Shown here in pieces: positions 24,544 to 33,815 of a stretch of 64,000 bases of DNA. The notes under the pieces were generated by a model, which had not been told where the DNA came from, ran no database searches, and was given only the letters and a program-made list of their open reading frames with translations. The translations under genes were made by a program, and so were the position numbers. The stretch is from contig OY294048.1 of assembly GCA_958510825.1 (NCBI GenBank), positions 22,461,589-22,525,588 on the forward strand, read 5' to 3'. The DNA is from Brachypterus glaber (Eukaryota; Arthropoda; Insecta; Coleoptera; Kateretidae). Positions within the stretch are counted from its first letter, which is position 1, and each line of letters starts with the position of its first letter.

Positions 24544-24578
24544 TATAAATACAGCTGCATTTTATTTTGATAATCAGA
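24544..24578 (+). promoter_or_regulatory. LTR core promoter (TATA box and initiator-like site)
   Basis: TATAAAT at 24544-24550 is followed 24 bases later by TCAGAT (24574), an arthropod initiator-like match. Transcription starting there would place the ATG and splice donor at 24708-24744 in the leader. An identical copy lies in the 3' LTR at +10773. Confidence 0.6.
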
Positions 24579-24707
24579 TAGATTCATATAGAGTAAGAGT
24601 CAGATAGAGATTAGATTGAAATCCGAAATATTGTGTTATGAAAATAACACGGGTTAAAAGAAAATAAAGAAATAATTTAAAGTGAAAGTAGTGACGGTCA
24701 AAACAAA

Positions 24708-24744
24708 ATGCAGGCTGAAATTCCAAGAAGTTTTATTCGTAAGT
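24708..24744 (+). promoter_or_regulatory. Short start exon and splice donor in LTR
   Basis: An ATG at 24708 opens a frame of ten full codons plus one base that ends exactly at a canonical donor GTAAGT (24739-24744). The phase matches the acceptor at 30927, so splicing would keep this frame open into the envelope-like gene. This is inferred from signals; no transcript is available. Confidence 0.5.
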
Positions 24745-25297
24745 ACCCTAGCTTAAATTGTTTTGGAAATAATGTACTTAACGAATAAGTAATGGTGTTA
24801 AAAATGATACCTGCTAAGATAAACCCTTGTCTATTGTTAAAAAGAAAGTCTTATTTTTACATTGTAAAATCTAAGTGTTAGAACCGTTGATATTGTAAGA
24901 ATTGTGACGCCGGTAAAATAAATCCTATTATGTTTTTAAATGTTAGTTTCACTTAATTTTCACCCCTGCTGTTAAGAAAGATTAAAGAATTAAATATTTA
25001 CTAAACAACCTGTAAATATTTTAGAGTTATAGTTTCTAGGTAAAAGATTATATCTAGCCGTAACCAGGTTTATTAAGGTAAACTAACCCTATGTCTCAAA
25101 GAGTATATTTTTTGACCAGAACCAATAATACTAAGAATCAATTTAAGAACTTTAAAATGCTTTCTCCCAAAAGATTTTAAATTAACATTATCCTATCAAG
25201 ACTGATCACAGAACCGACGAACCTGAATATTTATAATGTATGTAATAACGCAGAGCTTAATTAAAATAGTGATTTATTAATAAAGCACGGCGGTACA

Positions 25298-25487
25298 TAT
25301 GGTGTCAGAATTGTGGAAATTCGGTTTTGTGTAAAATTTATAGGCTACTATACCCTGTAAACCATTGGTTATGATAAAGTAATATTTTGGGACAAAGTTG
25401 ATTTTTTTTTTTTTTTGTTTTTTTTTTGTTTTGTTTTGCAATTGTCGCTATTTTATTTTTTTTTTATTATGTTAAAATGTTAAGGTT
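25298..25487 (+). promoter_or_regulatory. Primer-binding site and gag leader
   Basis: Two bases after the LTR comes TGGTGTCAGAATTGTGG (25300-25316), which fits a tRNA primer-binding site because it starts with TGG, the complement of the tRNA CCA end. The primer may be a leucine tRNA, but I could not check this. A T-rich tract (25400-25437) precedes gag. Confidence 0.6.
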
Positions 25488-26516
25488 ATGAGTAATAGAG
25501 AACCTGAAATTACAAATGATAGCGATTCTTCAACAGATTTAAGTGATTTATATGTTGATTCTTTCGGAGATAACGATCAAAATATTTTAAATATATTAAT
25601 GCCAGACCCAGCTGATATTCCGCAGGGTGATAATCTCACAGAAAATCAGGCTAATATAGAACCGAACGAAACCCCGTTAGTAAATATGGCTAATGCAAAT
25701 CCAGTGGCGTCAATTAATACAAATATTGACGATGTGCCAAGCTTTGATGGAACCGGTAATGTTAAAGAATTTCTAAATTATGTAAATGAGATCGGTATAT
25801 TGGGTGGTTGGACGGACGAACAAAAAATTGCTATTTCCAAGTTAAAATTAAAGGGGCAAGCTAAACAATTAGTAACGGTAGACGAAAAATTAAAAAACGA
25901 AAAAATATGGAATAATTTTAGTAAGTTATTAATTCAGCATTACTCAATTGAAAGATCGGTAGCTGAATTAATTCATAATTTTGCTACCTGTAAACAGCGC
26001 TTTGGTGAGAGTTGCCGTGATTATTTAGTACGTTTAAGGTTGGTCGCTGGCGAAACGGTAGCATATGGCGCCGATGCTGGTAAAAATGAAGTTCTTAAAG
26101 AAAAATTAGAGTCCGACATATTAGCTACATTTTTGTCCGGACTTTTGATGCCAATTAAACAAAGGGTAATGTCCGCTGATCCTAAGACAATTAATGAGGC
26201 AATTTTATTCGCTAATAGGGAAGAAACAATAGAGCGATTAACTAAAGGTAAAGAATGCCGTGCAATCGAAGAACAGCCAAGAAAAGAGATAAAATGTTTT
26301 AAATGTAATAAACCTGGCCATTTTGCAAGATACTGTAGGTACAGAGTTTATTGCTATTATTGTAAAAAGAATGACCATCATACAAAAGATTGTAGTCGTA
26401 GTAAAATACAATGTTATAAATGTAAGAAAAACGGTCATATTGCAAGGTACTGTAGGGTGCAGTTAAACGGTCAAGCAGCTGCCGCGGCGCCCCCGCGTCC
26501 AGCTGCAGAGATGTAA
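25488..26516 (+). CDS. gag: Gag polyprotein of first LTR retrotransposon
   Basis: This 342-residue structural protein would form the capsid and bind element RNA in the cytoplasm. The N-terminal ~80 residues are acidic and probably disordered. A capsid-type retrotransposon gag region follows (residues ~85-240), then three CCHC zinc knuckles: CFKCNKPGHFARYC, CYYCKKNDHHTKDC and CYKCKKNGHIARYC. It ends in an alanine/proline tail. The ATG at 25488 is the first in the open frame. The pol frame lies at -1 and is open from 26456, giving about 60 bases of overlap with the end of gag; a -1 frameshift is the likely way pol is made, though I saw no textbook slippery heptamer. No break is seen. Confidence 0.93.
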   Translation: MSNREPEITNDSDSSTDLSDLYVDSFGDNDQNILNILMPDPADIPQGDNLTENQANIEPNETPLVNMANANPVASINTNIDDVPSFDGTGNVKEFLNYVNEIGILGGWTDEQKIAISKLKLKGQAKQLVTVDEKLKNEKIWNNFSKLLIQHYSIERSVAELIHNFATCKQRFGESCRDYLVRLRLVAGETVAYGADAGKNEVLKEKLESDILATFLSGLLMPIKQRVMSADPKTINEAILFANREETIERLTKGKECRAIEEQPRKEIKCFKCNKPGHFARYCRYRVYCYYCKKNDHHTKDCSRSKIQCYKCKKNGHIARYCRVQLNGQAAAAAPPRPAAEM

Positions 26517-26599
26517 AAACAGATTGGGCTAGTGTATATAATTGTTCTCAGGTAAAGGAACCCCGCACGGTAGTTAGTATTAGTATAGGAGGGCAGTAT

Positions 26600-29500
26600 A
26601 TGTCGTCATTATTAGATTCGGGATCAATTGTTACACTAATTAAGCCTGAGATTGCGAGGGGCTTTGAGTTAAGAAATATAGATATTAATTTAAGGGATGT
26701 GCAGGGAAATTATATACCTTGTTTAGGTAGTGTAATTTTACCTATTTTAATTAATAAAAAGGTATTTTTCCACGAATTTATAGTAGCATATGTAAAGTTA
26801 AATACAGATGTTATATTAGGGGCAGATTTTATGCAAAAACATAAAGTAATTATGAATTGGGAAAATGACACGCTTATTATTGAAAATGAATGTATTAAAA
26901 TGTACGAAGAAAGAAGAAAAATGGGAAACATGGGAATTATTAATAGAAACAAAGAGGTTATTATGAGTACTATTGAAGGTGAAAAAATTGATTTTTTCAA
27001 AAATAATATGTTACAATTAGAGCAAGAGGACGAGTTAGAGGTAATAAGAAAGCAAATTTTAGTGCTCGAAGAGAATATTAAAAAATTAAGCGACAAATTT
27101 GATAATTTTAAAGCTGAAAGCACAGTAACCCCGCAAGGTTGTTGTCAAGGAATCAAGGATCCAGATTCCGAGTTAGTAAGTGAAATTATTATTAAAAATA
27201 ATTCGGATAGTAGTCCGGACCTTAATTTAAATAATAAAATCTTCGAAAATACTAAAAAATGCGAGGATAAGGGGAAAGTAAAAGAAGTGGTTAGTAAAAA
27301 GTCGAAGAAAAAGAAAAAGAAAGGAAAAGTTGATGTGATTAATAGGCCTATTGAGGAAAAAGTGGAAAAGTCGGTGGAAAGTAATGAAAATGTAGTTTTA
27401 GAAGAACGCGTTCAAGAGAGAAGTGAAAGTCAAAGTCAAAATAAAAGTCAAAGTCAAAATAAAAGTCAAAGTCAAAATAAAAGTCAAAGTCAAAATAAAA
27501 GCCAAAGTCAAAATAAAAGTCAAGGTCAAAGTAATAAGAAGAAAAACGTGATTCGAGTTATTGGTGATGTAGAGATTCCGGCAAGGAGCGAAATTGTAAT
27601 TTACGCTATTAATAAAGGCTATGAAAATATTAAAAGTAAAAGTATAGTCGTTGAAGGAAATGATTCAATAACATACGGTGTTTTTGTAGCTAGAAGTATT
27701 TGTCATAATAATCAAATAATTCCCGTACGAATAATGAATATAAATAGTAAACCGAAATTTATTTTTAACAAATCGGTATTAGGTAGTATCTTCGAGGCAG
27801 ATGAGGAGGAGGAGTGTCCAGACCTGGAGTTAGGAGTCGGAGCAATTACTAAGGAGGATGAAAATTTAATTTTAGAACAACTTAAATTAAATAATCCGCG
27901 AAATGAGCATGAGCATATGTTAAAAAATTTAATTTTGAAATATATTGACGTTTTTAAAGCACCTAGTGAAAAACTAACATGTACAAATCTAGTTAAGCAT
28001 CGGATTATAACTGAAAATGTCCATCCAATTGCAAAGCGACCATATCGTGTTCCGTATCAAAGGAAACATATTTTAGAACAACAAATTGACGAATTAGTAA
28101 AAAATGGTATTGTGCAAGAATCTAATAGCCCATGGTCATTTCCGGTTATTTTAGTTGAAAAAAAATTACATCCGGGGGAAAAACCTGAATTTAGATTGTG
28201 TATAGATTACCGTGATTTGAATAAAATTACAAAAACTGATTATTTTCCTTTGCCAAATTTGCAAGAGACAATAGATCAACTGTCAGGCTCAAAACTCTTT
28301 TCCACTATGGATTTAGTTCATGGTTATTACCAAGTTCAACTGGATGAAAGAGATAGGGAGAAAAGTGCATTTTCTACTCCTACTAGGCATTTAGAATTTT
28401 TGCGTATGCCCATGGGATTTAAGAACAGTGGCGCTACATACCAGCGGTTAATGAATCGTGTATTTTATGGAATGAATGGTACTGAGTGTCTAGTTTATTT
28501 AGACGATTTAATTGTATTTTCTAGTGATGACGTTAATGAACATCTTAAGCGGCTAGAAAAAGTTTTTATTAAAATGCGGGAAAGCAATTTAAAATTTAAG
28601 CCAACAAAATGTAATTTTTTACAACCTGAAGCTAAATATTTAGGGCATGTAATTAGTAAAAATGGCGTTGAACCTGACAGCGAAAAAATTGACATAATTA
28701 AGCGTTACCCTAGACCTAATACAATAAAAGAAATACGTGCATTTTTAGGGCTGTGTGGATTTTATAGAAAATTTGTACCTAAATTTGCACAAATTATACA
28801 ACCGCTTTTATTACTTACAAAGAAAGAACAACCTTTTATTTGGACATCAAAACAGGACGAATCATTTTTGTCATTAAAATATGCGCTAATGACACCGCCA
28901 ATCTTAAAATATCCTGATTTTAATAGGCAATTTATACTAATTACCGATGCCTCTCTGGTCTCTATTAGCGGCATTTTATGTCAGTCTTATAACGGTGTTG
29001 AACACCCTGTATTTTACGCAAGTAGAACACTAAGCCCTGTAGAACAAAGATACTCTACAATTGAACGCGAGGCTTTAGCAATTTATACATTTGTAAAAAA
29101 ATTCAGAATATATATTACAGCTAGTTTTTTCCGTGTGTATGTTGATCATCAGCCATTAAAATATTTATTTAATTTAAAGGAACCCACCTCTAGATTATCT
29201 AAATGGGCTATGTGTTTAATGGAATATGATTTTGAGATAATATATAGGCCGGGAAAAATCAATATGGCAGACAGTTTAACCAGATTAAGAGAAACTGATA
29301 CATATGATGATTTACCGCCTAATCAAGTTTTAGTTATTAATAAATCAAAGGAAAATGAAATTTTACCGTTAAATTTATGGACAAAAGAAGAATTAAAAGC
29401 AGCACAGCAGGAAGACCCTAATATAAATAAAATAAAAGAAAATCTTAACGAATATCCAGAATTTTATTTAAATGAGGGAATTTTATATAAGATCAGAGAT

Positions 29501-30904
29501 AATAATGATAGGCAAGATAAAGTTTATGTACCTTTAAAGTTAAGATATGATTTGTTACGGCTTTATCATTCAAGTTTAATTTATTGCCATGCAGGTCAAA
29601 AAGGTACATTAGCTCTTTTAAAAAGGGAGTATTTTTGGGACACAATGCATAAAGATGTTAAAAAATATGTCGAAACATGTGTATCATGTAGCGTTCACAA
29701 GACAAATTATATTCCGCCTGCGGCGCTCGTAAAAGTTGAAGCGCCTCCTAAGGTTTTTGGGCGAATATCTCTCGACTGTGTAGGACCACTTAATAGAACA
29801 TCCGAGGGTTCCAAATATTTATTAACGTGTATAGACCATTTAACAAGATATCCAGAAGCGATTCCTTTAAAAGATATTACTGCAAAAACTGTAGCAGAAG
29901 CTTTTGTCAATCATATTATTACAAGACATGGTGTACCGGACGAAATTTTGACAGACAGAGGCTCTAATTTTATGTCAAATTTATTTGTAGAAATTTGCAA
30001 TATATTAAAAATTAAAAAATTACATACTACTGCTTTCCATCCTTCTTCAAATGGCGTGATTGAACGTTTCCACAAAACATTTAAAACAATGATCTCCCAT
30101 TTTATATCTGAACAAGAAAGGGATTGGGACAAAATGGTGCCTTTTGCTTTGATGGCTTACCGTAATCAAATTCATAGTTCAACACAAGAAACTCCGTTTT
30201 TCTTGATGTATGGGCGTGATATGTGTTTACCTCAACATTGTGCAACTAAACCAAATAGAGTAAGATATGACTTGGATGATAATTATTGCCAAGAAATGTT
30301 AATGAGAATGAAAATTGCACATACAAAAGCAGCTAAATGTTTAAAACAAAGTGTAGAAACGCAACATAATTTTGCTAATAAAGGCGCTAAAACCAGAGTT
30401 TTTAAGTTAGGCGACAAAGTTTATTTGGATGTACCTGCTATAAAACGTAATAAAATAGCACGTAAATTTTACCCTAAATGGCGTGGTCCCTATCGAATTA
30501 TTGAAAAATTAGGGGACGTAAATTACAAAATAAAACCGGTAAACGGTAAAAAAGAACAAATTGTCCACGTTAATCGGTTAAAAGTTTATAGAGGAGATAA
30601 TAGGGTATTGGAGAATTTGGATGAAAGTGAAGACAAAGAGGTAGAAATGGATAAGCAGGATATGGAAAGTAAAAAGGAAAAACTTTTACCGGAAAATCGT
30701 GAAAATAAAAAGTTAACAAAAGGAATCAAGTTAAATATTCCAATAAATATAAATCCTGTGAATGAACTTCCTCAAATACGGGAACAGGTAATTCCAAATA
30801 TACCGCCGCCTATTATTGAACCGCAAATTAGGGAAAACAATTATAATTTAAGATCCCGCGGACCGGTTCGCGACGAACCGTGGATTTTACCAAATAGAAT
30901 TTAA
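26600..30904 (+). CDS. pol: Pol polyprotein (protease, RT, RNase H, integrase) of first LTR retrotransposon
   Basis: This intact 1434-residue frame encodes the enzymes for processing, reverse transcription and integration. An aspartic protease comes first (LLDSGS, active D at residue 6 of the listed ORF). A long lysine/serine linker (about 150-320) follows, with a tandem SQSQNK repeat. Reverse transcriptase has LCIDYRDLNK and the catalytic YLDD at 633-636; RNase H follows (ITDASL). Integrase has an HHCC zinc region (H at 997, then CVSC) and the triad D1059, D1119, E1155 with D-x35-E spacing. The C-terminus is basic and proline-rich. The ATG at 26600 is probably not the true start: the frame is open upstream to 26456 inside gag, consistent with a gag-pol fusion by frameshift. 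All catalytic motifs are present. Confidence 0.95.
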   Translation: MSSLLDSGSIVTLIKPEIARGFELRNIDINLRDVQGNYIPCLGSVILPILINKKVFFHEFIVAYVKLNTDVILGADFMQKHKVIMNWENDTLIIENECIKMYEERRKMGNMGIINRNKEVIMSTIEGEKIDFFKNNMLQLEQEDELEVIRKQILVLEENIKKLSDKFDNFKAESTVTPQGCCQGIKDPDSELVSEIIIKNNSDSSPDLNLNNKIFENTKKCEDKGKVKEVVSKKSKKKKKKGKVDVINRPIEEKVEKSVESNENVVLEERVQERSESQSQNKSQSQNKSQSQNKSQSQNKSQSQNKSQGQSNKKKNVIRVIGDVEIPARSEIVIYAINKGYENIKSKSIVVEGNDSITYGVFVARSICHNNQIIPVRIMNINSKPKFIFNKSVLGSIFEADEEEECPDLELGVGAITKEDENLILEQLKLNNPRNEHEHMLKNLILKYIDVFKAPSEKLTCTNLVKHRIITENVHPIAKRPYRVPYQRKHILEQQIDELVKNGIVQESNSPWSFPVILVEKKLHPGEKPEFRLCIDYRDLNKITKTDYFPLPNLQETIDQLSGSKLFSTMDLVHGYYQVQLDERDREKSAFSTPTRHLEFLRMPMGFKNSGATYQRLMNRVFYGMNGTECLVYLDDLIVFSSDDVNEHLKRLEKVFIKMRESNLKFKPTKCNFLQPEAKYLGHVISKNGVEPDSEKIDIIKRYPRPNTIKEIRAFLGLCGFYRKFVPKFAQIIQPLLLLTKKEQPFIWTSKQDESFLSLKYALMTPPILKYPDFNRQFILITDASLVSISGILCQSYNGVEHPVFYASRTLSPVEQRYSTIEREALAIYTFVKKFRIYITASFFRVYVDHQPLKYLFNLKEPTSRLSKWAMCLMEYDFEIIYRPGKINMADSLTRLRETDTYDDLPPNQVLVINKSKENEILPLNLWTKEELKAAQQEDPNINKIKENLNEYPEFYLNEGILYKIRDNNDRQDKVYVPLKLRYDLLRLYHSSLIYCHAGQKGTLALLKREYFWDTMHKDVKKYVETCVSCSVHKTNYIPPAALVKVEAPPKVFGRISLDCVGPLNRTSEGSKYLLTCIDHLTRYPEAIPLKDITAKTVAEAFVNHIITRHGVPDEILTDRGSNFMSNLFVEICNILKIKKLHTTAFHPSSNGVIERFHKTFKTMISHFISEQERDWDKMVPFALMAYRNQIHSSTQETPFFLMYGRDMCLPQHCATKPNRVRYDLDDNYCQEMLMRMKIAHTKAAKCLKQSVETQHNFANKGAKTRVFKLGDKVYLDVPAIKRNKIARKFYPKWRGPYRIIEKLGDVNYKIKPVNGKKEQIVHVNRLKVYRGDNRVLENLDESEDKEVEMDKQDMESKKEKLLPENRENKKLTKGIKLNIPININPVNELPQIREQVIPNIPPPIIEPQIRENNYNLRSRGPVRDEPWILPNRI
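27428..27535 (+). repeat. 18-bp tandem repeat inside pol encoding SQSQNK
   Basis: About six copies of AGTCAAAGTCAAAATAAA keep the pol frame open and lengthen the linker between protease and reverse transcriptase. Copy number probably varies between copies of the element. Confidence 0.9.
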
Positions 30905-30910
30905 TTATAG

Positions 30911-30927
30911 CTACTGTTTTGTTGCAG
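30911..30927 (+). promoter_or_regulatory. Splice acceptor before envelope-like gene
   Basis: CTACTGTTTTGTTGCAG is a pyrimidine-rich tract ending in AG six bases before the ATG of the envelope-like frame. Errantiviruses of the gypsy type make envelope from a spliced RNA, so this fits. The phase matches the donor at 24739. Confidence 0.55.
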
Positions 30928-30932
30928 GGCTT

Positions 30933-33044
30933 ATGTTTTTATGGATATGGTTATCCGAAAAATTACATACGAACGCTTTAATTGCATATGATTGCAAAAA
31001 TGAAGTAACCAACATAACCGCAATTTCTTTGCGAAGTGTTGCACCATGCCCTGACATCGATACTGGCTATAAAAGTGACATAAAGGATGTCGTAATTTTA
31101 GAAAAAGCTCGATTTGAAAAAGTTTTAGTAAAAACATGTTTAGTCGAGATTCACAGACAAATTTTTTATTGTGGAATGCATTCACATATTAGTGCTGTAG
31201 AAGGAGGTACTCTGGCGTATGTTGATCAAACCGGCGAAAGTAATTGTCGTATGATGCACCGATTTAAGGAATACCGTGGTATTCGTGATCAAATTATTTC
31301 ACGTTTAAAAATTAATTCGACAATTTCAACTTCTTTGGAGCTAGCGGGAAGTTTAGATGATAAAGGTAATTGTCAAGGAGCTAATTTTAATGAAAATGGA
31401 AAGTCATGGAAAAATGTTGTAGTCACAGCGTCCGTAAAAATAACGTTACAAGAGTACACAGCGATAGCTAAATTAGAGTCTAATGAAATATCTTTACAAA
31501 ATGGACTCGTTTGTACTTACAATGAACATTATTGTATGGATAGTCAATTTGGTGAATCTTTTTGGGAATTTACTGCAAAAGATACTTGTGAATATTATAA
31601 ATTTTTATATTCGGGTAAGGGTGAGATTGTCCAAGAAAAATTTGGGGGCGGACTGGTTAATAAATACGTAGTCGTAGAACAAAATGAGCGGATTTTTGCC
31701 ATCAAGTTATTGGGAAATGAAACAAATTGTGGTTTTGACTATTTTACGACAGAGCATCCCCGTCTAATTATGGTGGCTGATAAACTTAAGGAAGATTTTT
31801 ATCGTTATAGTTATTATGACTCTACGGAAGTAGATCTTACACGCTATATTAACACAAAATTTTTATATGTTGAACAAAGTTTTAAACGAAATTTAAAAAC
31901 ATTTTATGCTGATTCTGTGTATCGCAGGTGTCTTTTACACAGAGAAATTTTAAAAAATAGGTTAACAATGGCTATTTCATCTCCAAATTCAGTAGCTACG
32001 TTATTAAAAGATAATTTAGGTTTATTGGGCCGTGTAAGCGGTGAAGCACTTTTTATTATGCGTTGTTCACCTGTCGTAGTTGAAATTAGGAGAGAAAAAC
32101 ATTGCTATGTAGAATTGCCTGTAAACTATAATAATATTTCAATGTTTATGACACCTGTGACTAGAATTTTGCAAAGTAAAGCTGTACAAATTGAATGCAA
32201 TATGTTAGTTCCGTCACTTTATTATATAAATAACAAATGGACTGGATTCGATCCATATCCTAATATAAATATAGTTCCGGTTGAATTAAAACCGGATAAT
32301 GAACCAGCACTATCTTTCCGGCATATTCAAAATTTAGGTGTTGGTGGGCTTTATACACAAAAAGAGATAAAACAAGCACAAGATGCTATGATATTTAGCA
32401 ATGAAAGAAATGCAATAAATAATATTCTAGTTCGTAAAATAGCTGGAAAACAAGTAGAAACTCAAGGTTTTAATACTTTTAATTTGCTTAATCCAACAGA
32501 TATTAAAAATATTACAAGTAATACAATGAAAAAAATGTATGGTTATTTTTTGTTTATAGGCGAATTTGTAAGCGGATTTATTGGAGTATATTTTATTTAT
32601 AGAGCAATTAAGTTATTAGTCGATATAATTTTGAACGCTTTGTCAATACACAAAGTTAAAGGAAATTCATTCTATTTATTAGCCGCTATATGGGACAATT
32701 TAACAAACTATTTATTAAATCAACACAATAATAAACCAGATAAAAATACAGATGAAAAGGTACAGCTTAAAAATTCACAAGAAATAGACAAATCAATTTT
32801 ACAAGATACCCATACTTTAGATGGAGTAGGTGTACCTAGAATAAATTTTGACAGCCCGATAACTAAAAATTGTCAAAATATAGAAGGTGATCCGTTATAT
32901 GATGAAATTGATAAATCAAGGTCAACTAAAAAGTTGTCAACAAATGATAATACCACTATTGTGCATATTATTGATGAAAAATGCATTAAAAAAGATAAGA
33001 ATATATCGTGTGAATCAAGCTGGACCAAAATTTCTGATGTATAA
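30933..33044 (+). CDS. env: Envelope-like glycoprotein, probably chuvirus-related
   Basis: This open frame of 703 residues lies after pol, where errantivirus-type elements carry env. It has many cysteines (e.g. CGMHSHISAVEGG at 80-92), several N-x-S/T sites, a likely transmembrane segment at about 536-556 followed by a second hydrophobic stretch (559-572), and a polar tail of ~130 residues. From recall, the cysteine layout and the CGMHSH motif resemble glycoproteins of chuviruses (Jingchuvirales) that have been captured by insect LTR elements, not the baculovirus-F-like envelope of classical gypsy. A strong signal peptide is not evident at this ATG, but splicing could add a short N-terminal exon. 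If functional it would sit in the membrane and allow particle release or entry; that is inference. There is no break in the frame. Confidence 0.72.
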   Translation: MFLWIWLSEKLHTNALIAYDCKNEVTNITAISLRSVAPCPDIDTGYKSDIKDVVILEKARFEKVLVKTCLVEIHRQIFYCGMHSHISAVEGGTLAYVDQTGESNCRMMHRFKEYRGIRDQIISRLKINSTISTSLELAGSLDDKGNCQGANFNENGKSWKNVVVTASVKITLQEYTAIAKLESNEISLQNGLVCTYNEHYCMDSQFGESFWEFTAKDTCEYYKFLYSGKGEIVQEKFGGGLVNKYVVVEQNERIFAIKLLGNETNCGFDYFTTEHPRLIMVADKLKEDFYRYSYYDSTEVDLTRYINTKFLYVEQSFKRNLKTFYADSVYRRCLLHREILKNRLTMAISSPNSVATLLKDNLGLLGRVSGEALFIMRCSPVVVEIRREKHCYVELPVNYNNISMFMTPVTRILQSKAVQIECNMLVPSLYYINNKWTGFDPYPNINIVPVELKPDNEPALSFRHIQNLGVGGLYTQKEIKQAQDAMIFSNERNAINNILVRKIAGKQVETQGFNTFNLLNPTDIKNITSNTMKKMYGYFLFIGEFVSGFIGVYFIYRAIKLLVDIILNALSIHKVKGNSFYLLAAIWDNLTNYLLNQHNNKPDKNTDEKVQLKNSQEIDKSILQDTHTLDGVGVPRINFDSPITKNCQNIEGDPLYDEIDKSRSTKKLSTNDNTTIVHIIDEKCIKKDKNISCESSWTKISDV

Positions 33045-33757
33045 AAACGTGCGACTTACCAATTTGTTGTGTATGATGTGTAGAACTTAAATCACTATAA
33101 CAAACACTAAACACGATTTCGAAGCACAATTTTCACATATTTTTTTTTTGCACGTAACATGAAACAAAGAAAAGTATAATTAGATAATTATAAAAAAATT
33201 AGATAAATTAGTTATATATGTGTATATATGAGTGTATATACATGTATATAATTGTTGGAAACTTACCATAAAATGTAAAAGTTGGATAGAAGTATCTGAA
33301 AAAAATAAAATAGCGATTAGAGTTTTTTTTTTTTAAAAAAAAAAAAAGGAAATTATAATTAAGTTAAATTCATGAATAAAAATATTAGTATAAGTTAAAA
33401 TTATTGGTGATGGTTAAGTGTAATATAAAAATATATAAAAAAAATAAACTTACGGTCGGAGATGGTCACTTAAACGAAGTCATAACTCAACTAATTTTAA
33501 AATCAGACAGGTAGGATTGATTTTCAAGGTAATTAGGAAAGGATTAAATTTATGGCTATCCCTTAAAATTAGGTAAACTGTATCCGATAAATTACAGTGT
33601 TGTCAATTGTCACGTATTTTTAAATTTATGTTATTTTTTATTTTTGTTTTTTATGGTTTTCTTATTTTTTTGTTTTGAAAGTAATTACAAAGAAATTTAA
33701 GACTTTTTAGACAATGGGGTAGTATTTTAGTGGGGTAGAATCGTTTTTTTTTTTTGG
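33045..33757 (+). other. Non-coding gap between env and fourth ORF
   Basis: About 700 bp of AT-rich sequence with poly-T runs and no supportable reading frame. It includes a CGGTCGGAGATGGTCAC segment of unknown role. Confidence 0.5.
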
Positions 33758-33765
33758 TATAAAAG
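33758..33765 (+). promoter_or_regulatory. TATA box before the Q-rich ORF
   Basis: TATAAAAG lies 58 bp upstream of the ATG of the fourth reading frame, a spacing compatible with a start site near 33788. It suggests that the frame is transcribed on its own and not only from the LTR. Confidence 0.5.
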
Positions 33766-33815
33766 CTAGGGTCTTGATGTAAAAAGGACATTCTGAATTT
33801 AGAAGTAAATAAAAA

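Larger units (their letters stand above)
23906..25297 (+). repeat. 5' LTR of first LTR retrotransposon
   Basis: It begins TGTAATGAGTGG and ends CGGCGGTACA. The promoter TATA box (24544) probably divides U3 from R, with an AATAAA at 24663 and another at 25279. An apparent minus-strand 76-codon frame in it is duplicated in the other LTR simply because the LTRs are identical. Confidence 0.96.

Noticed and set aside
26710..27123. 137-codon minus-strand frame within pol
   Set aside because: Antisense shadow of the intact pol frame.
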